Positions 62,943 to 64,000 of a stretch of 64,000 bases of DNA are shown here, one piece after another. The stretch is from Thermoproteota archaeon (GTDB lineage Archaea > Thermoproteota > Thermoprotei_A > Sulfolobales > Ignisphaeraceae), in the NCBI GenBank assembly GCA_030550585.1, contig JAUQPB010000001.1, forward strand, positions 62,001-126,000, read 5' to 3'. Each line of letters opens with the position of its first letter. The first letter of the stretch is position 1. The translations under genes were made by a program, and so were the position numbers. The notes below the pieces were generated by a model. It made no database searches, was not told the DNA's origin, and saw nothing but the letters and a program-made list of their open reading frames with translations.

Positions 62943-63312
62943 AGTAAAAACCTACGGGCCAATGGTGCTACACAACATTACTGATATTGTAACAGACTGT
63001 ATCAAAGAAAGTGGCGTCAAAAACGGTTTGATATGGATCTCAGTTGAAGGGGCAACACCAGCCATTGTAGTCCTTGAGGTTGGCAAGGAAGAGGCGTTCT
63101 TGAATTTCATAACAAGGCTAATACCATTTGAAGGTTGGAGACATGGAAATGCATATGCACATCTAATCTCAACAATTCTATCGACAAATGCTGTTATCCC
63201 AGTTGAAAACGGGGCTATTATGCTGCGCAACGATGAGAGGATATATTTGCTGGAGACGAGATCTGTTTACAACCATGTGAGGAGAATAGCTGTGGAAATT
63301 CATGGTATCTAA
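62923..63312 (+). CDS. YjbQ/UPF0047-like protein, degenerate copy 2
   Basis: About 129 residues; start probably GTG 62923, overlapping the previous gene. It keeps the part that copy 1 lost (GWRHGNAYAHLISTILSTNAVIPVENG) but its first motif is changed (ISVEGATPAIVVLEVGKEE instead of HTTa...E). The two copies together carry the conserved half-sets of a normal YjbQ. They are encoded in tandem in overlapping frames and may form a mixed oligomer; that idea is inference. The methyltransferase gene follows 3 bases after the stop. Confidence 0.7.
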   Translation: MYSKVIEVKTYGPMVLHNITDIVTDCIKESGVKNGLIWISVEGATPAIVVLEVGKEEAFLNFITRLIPFEGWRHGNAYAHLISTILSTNAVIPVENGAIMLRNDERIYLLETRSVYNHVRRIAVEIHGI

Positions 63313-63314
63313 AC

Positions 63315-63968
63315 TTGATAAGATCCTTTGTCATAGCCTTGTTTTTGAAGGCTCTCCACAGGCTTCTATGGAGAAAGAAGAGTATCAAGGGGTATGTGAT
63401 TCAAGGAGTCTTCATACCCTTCTACTTTGTCTCATCCAACGCTGTTGCAATAACGGCTAAAGTTCTCAACAATGTGACTAGCATAAAGAGTTTCTGCGAA
63501 GTTGGCAGTGGGTCTGGATACATAGCCATAGAGCTTCTTAAAGAATTTGAAAACCTGTATGCGGTGATCATAGACATTGACGAGAACGCTGCTAAGATCT
63601 CTAAAATAAATGCTAAGAAAATTGGTGTTTTCAGCAGATTGGATATAGTCCAATGCTTATCTGGCCATTGTCTAAGGAAAAAATCGTTTGATTTAGCTTT
63701 ATCCAACCCCCCATATTTGCCGTGTCCAGCATCACTATCGGTTCAACTATGTAGCGGTATTGATGAGAATGTATATATAGATATTGTGTCTCAGCTGGTT
63801 AGAGTATCAAAGAGGTTTGTCATGGTGTCTTCATCTAGTCTTGCAAAAGCGTGGAGAGCTGTTTCCAATATATTCAAAGGTGTTGTAACATTTGCTGTGA
63901 AAACTCCTTTTGACGAGGTGAAGGTCATGCTAATAGATGTTGATATGAAAAATATGCAAGATGTGTAA
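63315..63968 (+). CDS. HemK/PrmC-like N5-glutamine methyltransferase
   Basis: A 217-residue SAM methyltransferase. FCEVGSGSGYIAIELL near residue 60 is the SAM site and LALSNPPYLPCP near residue 128 is the NPPY motif of enzymes that methylate glutamine in release factors (Mtq2/PrmC) or similar amide nitrogens. The start TTG 63315 gives MIRSFVIALF; no better codon is in frame nearby. It lies three bases after the YjbQ pair, suggesting one operon. The gene ends before the window edge, so it is complete. Confidence 0.87.
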   Translation: MIRSFVIALFLKALHRLLWRKKSIKGYVIQGVFIPFYFVSSNAVAITAKVLNNVTSIKSFCEVGSGSGYIAIELLKEFENLYAVIIDIDENAAKISKINAKKIGVFSRLDIVQCLSGHCLRKKSFDLALSNPPYLPCPASLSVQLCSGIDENVYIDIVSQLVRVSKRFVMVSSSSLAKAWRAVSNIFKGVVTFAVKTPFDEVKVMLIDVDMKNMQDV

Positions 63969-64000
63969 ACAATGTTTGCCAACAGCATGCCTATTTTAAA

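Overview
The window looks like chromosomal DNA from a hyperthermophilic crenarchaeote (Thermoproteota, Desulfurococcales/Ignisphaera-like by gene content; the species cannot be named from sequence alone). The signs are a TATA-binding protein, a NurA-HerA pair, an NreA repair protein, a TtuA-type tRNA thiolase, a PaREP1 relic, heavy AGA/AGG use for arginine, and many TATA-like boxes about 20-35 bases before start codons, as expected for leaderless or short-leader archaeal mRNAs. No tRNA, rRNA or CRISPR array was seen.

Layout. 1-4046: nucleoside-type ABC importer (permease cut by the left edge, double ATPase, BMP-type binding protein). 4174-6927: corrinoid-activator (RACE/DUF4445) protein divergent from a ThyA-like thymidylate synthase. 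7063-11759: a winged-helix/PfkB-kinase fusion divergent from a complete ECF importer (S, fused A-A', T), with a perfect 18-bp palindrome between them. 11857-20467: an accessory island with a coiled-coil surface protein, a broken PaREP1 gene, a MNT/HEPN toxin-antitoxin pair, a broken MFS gene, small membrane and cysteine-rich ORFs, a three-gene overlapping operon (multi-TM protein, M50-like membrane protease, ABC ATPase), a frameshifted AbrB gene and a probable TnpB relic. 20468-30730: Na+ symporter pair, PLP sulfur-amino-acid enzyme with an HTH/solute-binding-like regulator, peroxiredoxin, NreA, thiamine-binding-like protein, radical SAM protein, GH29 fucosidase and a nucleotidyltransferase. 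30819-39048: Fae, MoaC, GNAT, NurA-HerA, TBP, phosphoesterase, GMP synthase. 39435-44003: glutamine synthetase and an archaeal glutamate synthase with rearranged domains. 44112-53735: paired small membrane proteins, RNA m5C methyltransferase, CitG-like enzyme, core MetE, GT-C-like membrane protein, PfkB kinase, PEBP. 53800-64000: MobB/Fe-S fusion, NAD synthetase, a HEPN-like protein, TtuA with a JAMM protease, alpha-glucan phosphorylase, a broken ion transporter, the UPF0237/UPF0210 pair, two tandem YjbQ-like genes and a HemK-like methyltransferase.

How the parts connect. Ammonium assimilation (GlnA plus split GltB) forms one locus with inverted repeats upstream. RACE activator, core MetE and Fae hint at corrinoid/pterin one-carbon chemistry, but their partners are not in the window. 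TtuA coupled to JAMM points to a ubiquitin-like sulfur carrier for tRNA thiolation.

The best candidates for new biology are (i) the protease/ABC/membrane cassette with nearby small ORFs, which resembles peptide maturation and export systems, (ii) the kinase-type regulator with its palindrome and ECF importer, (iii) the TBP gene that has no ordinary start codon in frame, and (iv) two YjbQ paralogues, each of which has lost a different half of the conserved residues. Several genes carry a single frameshift or stop (PaREP1, AbrB, MFS, ion transporter, TBP N-terminus); some may be real decay and some may be sequence or assembly errors.
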